DNA from: an uncultured Propionibacteriaceae bacterium
Lineage (GTDB): Bacteria > Actinomycetota > Actinomycetes > Propionibacteriales > Propionibacteriaceae
DNA: 6,129 bases
Direction: 5' to 3'
NCBI GenBank assembly: GCA_937859105.1
Contig: CALMAD010000430.1
Span: forward strand, 1-6,129
A program made the translations under genes and the position numbers. This document shows positions 4,375 to 6,129 of the stretch, piece after piece. Below the pieces are notes generated by a model. It saw only the letters and a list, made by a program, of their open reading frames with translations, did not search any database and was not told where the DNA came from. Within the stretch, counting starts at the first letter, position 1. Each line of letters opens with the position of its first letter.

Positions 4375-5924
4375 CACGCGAACCGCTCTTGATGGATGCG
4401 GTCGGCCGGGACGCCGGCGGCGCGGGCGTCCGCGATGATCAGGTCGGCGGCACCCTGGGGGCCGCAGATATAGACGTCCGCCCGGGCGATGTCGGGCGCG
4501 AGGTCGCCGAGGCGGACCTGCTCGTAGCCGGCGGGCGTCCAGAGGTCGTGGCCGGCGGCGTCCCGGCCGCGGTGCCCGGTGAGCACGACGAGCCGCGCAC
4601 CCTTGGTGCGGCAGAGCGCTTCGATCTCGCGGCAGAGGTACAGCTCCTCGTCGGCGGAGGCGCGCAGCACGACGGTGGCGCGGCCGGGCGCGAACTCGGT
4701 CTCCTCGAGCAGGGCGCGCACGGGCGTGATGCCGATGCCGACGCCCACCATGACGACGTCGTCGGCCGTCCGGGAGCAGTCGGAGAAGAGGCCGTAGGGC
4801 CCTTCGAAGAAGACGCGGGTGCCGACGCGCACGTTCATGAGGGCGGCCGTGCCGTTGCCGAGGTTGCACACCGTGATGCGCAGGGTGTTGCCGGCCGGGT
4901 GCGCGGACACCGAGAACGGGTGCTGGTGCCACCACAACCGGCGGGCCAGGAACCGCCAGTGGAAGTACTGGCCGGCGTCGATGGAGAGGCCGGCGAGGCG
5001 GCGTCCGGTCATCTCGATGCTGACGACGTCGGGGGCCTCGCGGGTCACGTGGGTGACCACGAGCTGGTGCTCGAGGCTGGAGAAGAGCGGCAGGAAGATC
5101 CGCCAGGTGAGCAGCGCGAACCCGGTCGCGACGAACATCGCGGCCCAGTAGACGCGCGCCGGGCCCGACTCGAAGAGCCCACCCATGGAGAACTGGTGCG
5201 GGATCGCCAGGGCGACCGCCGCGTACGACAGCAGGTGGATGCCGTGCCACACCTCGTGCGGCAGCTTCGCCTTGACGGCGACGACGGACGACACGGCCAC
5301 GGCCGTCAGGACGACGACGGACGCCACCGCGAGCGCGAAGTCGGGCGTCCCGCCGAACAGGTCGAAGAACTCGGCGACCGGGCTCTGACCGTCGGACAGG
5401 CCGTACCCGATCATCAGGAGGGCGCCGTGCATCAGGAGGCCGCCGAACGTCCACTGGCCGAGGTCGGCGTGCAGCTTGACCGCGCGGTCCTGGCCGAACG
5501 CGCGGTCGATGGCCGGGATGCGTGCGGCCAGCAGCAGCATCAGCACCATGGACGCCGTCGCGACCAGCCCGGCGACGATGCCGAGCCCGGTGTAGAAGCC
5601 GGCGACCCCGCTGGTCAGTTGGGCGAAGCCGCCGTCGGCGAGGAAGAACGAGAGCGGCAGCGCGAACGACACGACCGCGAGGACGGTCAGGGCGTCCTTC
5701 GCCAGGGCACGTCGGCGTCCCTGGGCGCGGTAGGCGGTTCGTCCGGACGCCGCGGGTGCGGTCTGCCGCGAGGACGCCGACGACCCGGAGGACGACACCG
5801 TCGGGATCGACGCGGCAGGCGGCAGGGGCGCCGTGATCACCGGCGGGAGGCTCCGGGTGTCGGGCTCTGGGTCCTGCGTGGGCGTGGTGAGCGCCCGCGT
5901 GGAGTCTGGGAGTGTCGCTGTCAT
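4371..5924 (-). CDS. Two-heme ferric-reductase/NADPH-oxidase-like transmembrane flavoprotein
   Basis: A 517-residue membrane oxidoreductase that would pass electrons from cytoplasmic NAD(P)H through FAD and two b-hemes to the outer face. Order: a Pro/Ser/Thr-rich cytoplasmic extension (1-75); about six helices (near 78-97, 106-133, 157-175, 196-217, 229-246, 258-279); an FAD domain with GQYFHWRF (318-325) and HPFSVSAHP (335-343); GPYG (375-378); a nucleotide-binding GVGIGITPV (394-402); CGP (487-489); and terminal RFAW with the aromatic end of the ferredoxin-reductase fold. Heme ligands fit the NOX/FRE pattern: H152 and H166 (13 residues between) and H230 and H243 (12 between). There is no 2Fe-2S cysteine cluster. 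ATG at 5924-5922 has a weak GGGATC upstream; it is the first gene of the block and its stop overlaps the next start. Fold and cofactors are well supported; the physiological acceptor is inferred to be the FMN-binding proteins encoded next to it. Confidence 0.92.
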   Translation of the reverse strand: MTATLPDSTRALTTPTQDPEPDTRSLPPVITAPLPPAASIPTVSSSGSSASSRQTAPAASGRTAYRAQGRRRALAKDALTVLAVVSFALPLSFFLADGGFAQLTSGVAGFYTGLGIVAGLVATASMVLMLLLAARIPAIDRAFGQDRAVKLHADLGQWTFGGLLMHGALLMIGYGLSDGQSPVAEFFDLFGGTPDFALAVASVVVLTAVAVSSVVAVKAKLPHEVWHGIHLLSYAAVALAIPHQFSMGGLFESGPARVYWAAMFVATGFALLTWRIFLPLFSSLEHQLVVTHVTREAPDVVSIEMTGRRLAGLSIDAGQYFHWRFLARRLWWHQHPFSVSAHPAGNTLRITVCNLGNGTAALMNVRVGTRVFFEGPYGLFSDCSRTADDVVMVGVGIGITPVRALLEETEFAPGRATVVLRASADEELYLCREIEALCRTKGARLVVLTGHRGRDAAGHDLWTPAGYEQVRLGDLAPDIARADVYICGPQGAADLIIADARAAGVPADRIHQERFAW

Positions 5925-6001
5925 GATCCCAGGCTCGGGCGCGAACCTGTGCGCGACCTGTGATCAGCGTGGGGTGCGTGTGTGAACCTGCGCGCCCAGG
6001 G

Positions 6002-6111
6002 CACCTCGCAGACACTCATCCCACGTCGACGACGTTTCCCGACCTCGCGCGTGCCACAACACGCGCACAGTCGGTTTTCGTCTGCGAGGTGAGGTTCAGG
6101 TCTGCGAGGTG
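6002..6111. repeat. Three perfect copies of the 12-mer GTCTGCGAGGTG
   Basis: Two copies lie in the same orientation on the plus strand at 6080-6091 and 6100-6111, exactly 20 bp apart (about two helical turns). A third, inverted copy, CACCTCGCAGAC, is at 6002-6013. All twelve bases match in all three. Helical phasing and mixed orientation are typical of transcription-factor sites. The factor is unknown to me. Confidence 0.7.
6047..6066. promoter_or_regulatory. Dyad with perfect 7-bp arms in the upstream region
   Basis: GCGCGTG (6047-6053) and CACGCGC (6060-6066) form a perfect inverted repeat around six bases (CCACAA). It lies between the inverted and direct copies of the 12-mer. It could be an operator, or a terminator stem for whatever lies beyond the window, but no T-run follows on either strand. 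Confidence 0.35.
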
Positions 6112-6129
6112 GGCCCGCTCCGCGCCGAC

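Larger units (their letters stand above)
5925..6129 (-). promoter_or_regulatory. Upstream control region of the electron-transfer block
   Basis: No gene is seen in these 205 bp. The region is rich in repeated short sequences (listed separately): three copies of a 12-mer, a 7-bp-arm dyad at 6047-6066, a short dyad ACGTC-GAC-GACGT at 6023-6035, and GAACCTG at 5943-5949 and 5984-5990 (41 bp apart) with a related GACCTG at 5955-5960. I could not pick a credible -10/-35 pair. The promoter of the five-gene block is expected here by position, and the repeats may be binding sites for a regulator. Confidence 0.5.

Noticed and set aside
4233..5963. Long plus-strand open frame (576 codons) opposite the reductase gene
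   Set aside because: Its translation is Arg/Gly/Glu/Asp-rich without domains or hydrophobic order, and it mirrors the third-position GC of the minus-strand gene. It is a shadow frame of high-GC coding DNA.
3559..6015. 818-codon minus-strand frame as one large protein
   Set aside because: Only the last 271 residues make sense (FMN-binding copy 2). The upstream part is Arg/Pro/Ala-rich shadow overlapping the well-supported reductase gene in another frame.
1..6129. tRNA, rRNA, CRISPR array, insertion sequence or phage genes
   Set aside because: No cloverleaf, ribosomal RNA signature, spacer-repeat array, transposase frame or terminal inverted repeat was found. The tandem repeats seen are in-frame coding linkers.

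Overview
The window is GC-rich (about 70% by eye). It shows GTG starts, 4-bp stop/start overlaps and an apparent leaderless promoter, which suggests a high-GC actinobacterium. A member of Microbacteriaceae or a related family is plausible, but this is a guess from style and protein content, not a proven placement. All seven genes I can support lie on the minus strand, so the biological reading order runs from high to low coordinates.

Region 1 (6129 to 5925): a non-coding upstream region with three perfect copies of GTCTGCGAGGTG, a 7-bp-arm dyad, and GAACCTG repeats near the first start codon.

Region 2 (5924 to 1232): a five-gene, operon-like block. In order it encodes: (i) a two-heme ferric-reductase/NADPH-oxidase-like membrane flavoprotein; (ii) a secreted or anchored FMN-binding-domain protein with a very long low-complexity linker; (iii) a four-helix DUF4328-like membrane protein; (iv) a second FMN-binding-domain protein with a short Ser/Thr linker; and (v) an ApbE-type FMN transferase. 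Together they look like a transmembrane electron relay. NAD(P)H would be oxidised at the cytoplasmic FAD domain, electrons would cross on two b-hemes, and they would pass to covalently flavinylated extracytoplasmic FMN domains made by ApbE. The final acceptor is not visible. Two hairpins follow ApbE.

Region 3 (1231 to 995): a locally AT-richer control region. It holds a 14-bp palindrome whose core fits the DosR/DevR hypoxia box, a 13-bp near-identical direct repeat, and a TATAAT box placed so that the next transcript would begin at or near its ATG.

Region 4 (994 to 70): a two-gene unit, a small four-helix membrane protein followed after 7 nt by a cytoplasmic phosphoribosyltransferase. Positions 1-69 hold no gene I can support.

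The 7-mer GGACGCC/GGCGTCC occurs 42 times by my hand count, far above simple composition, and mostly inside the electron-transfer block.
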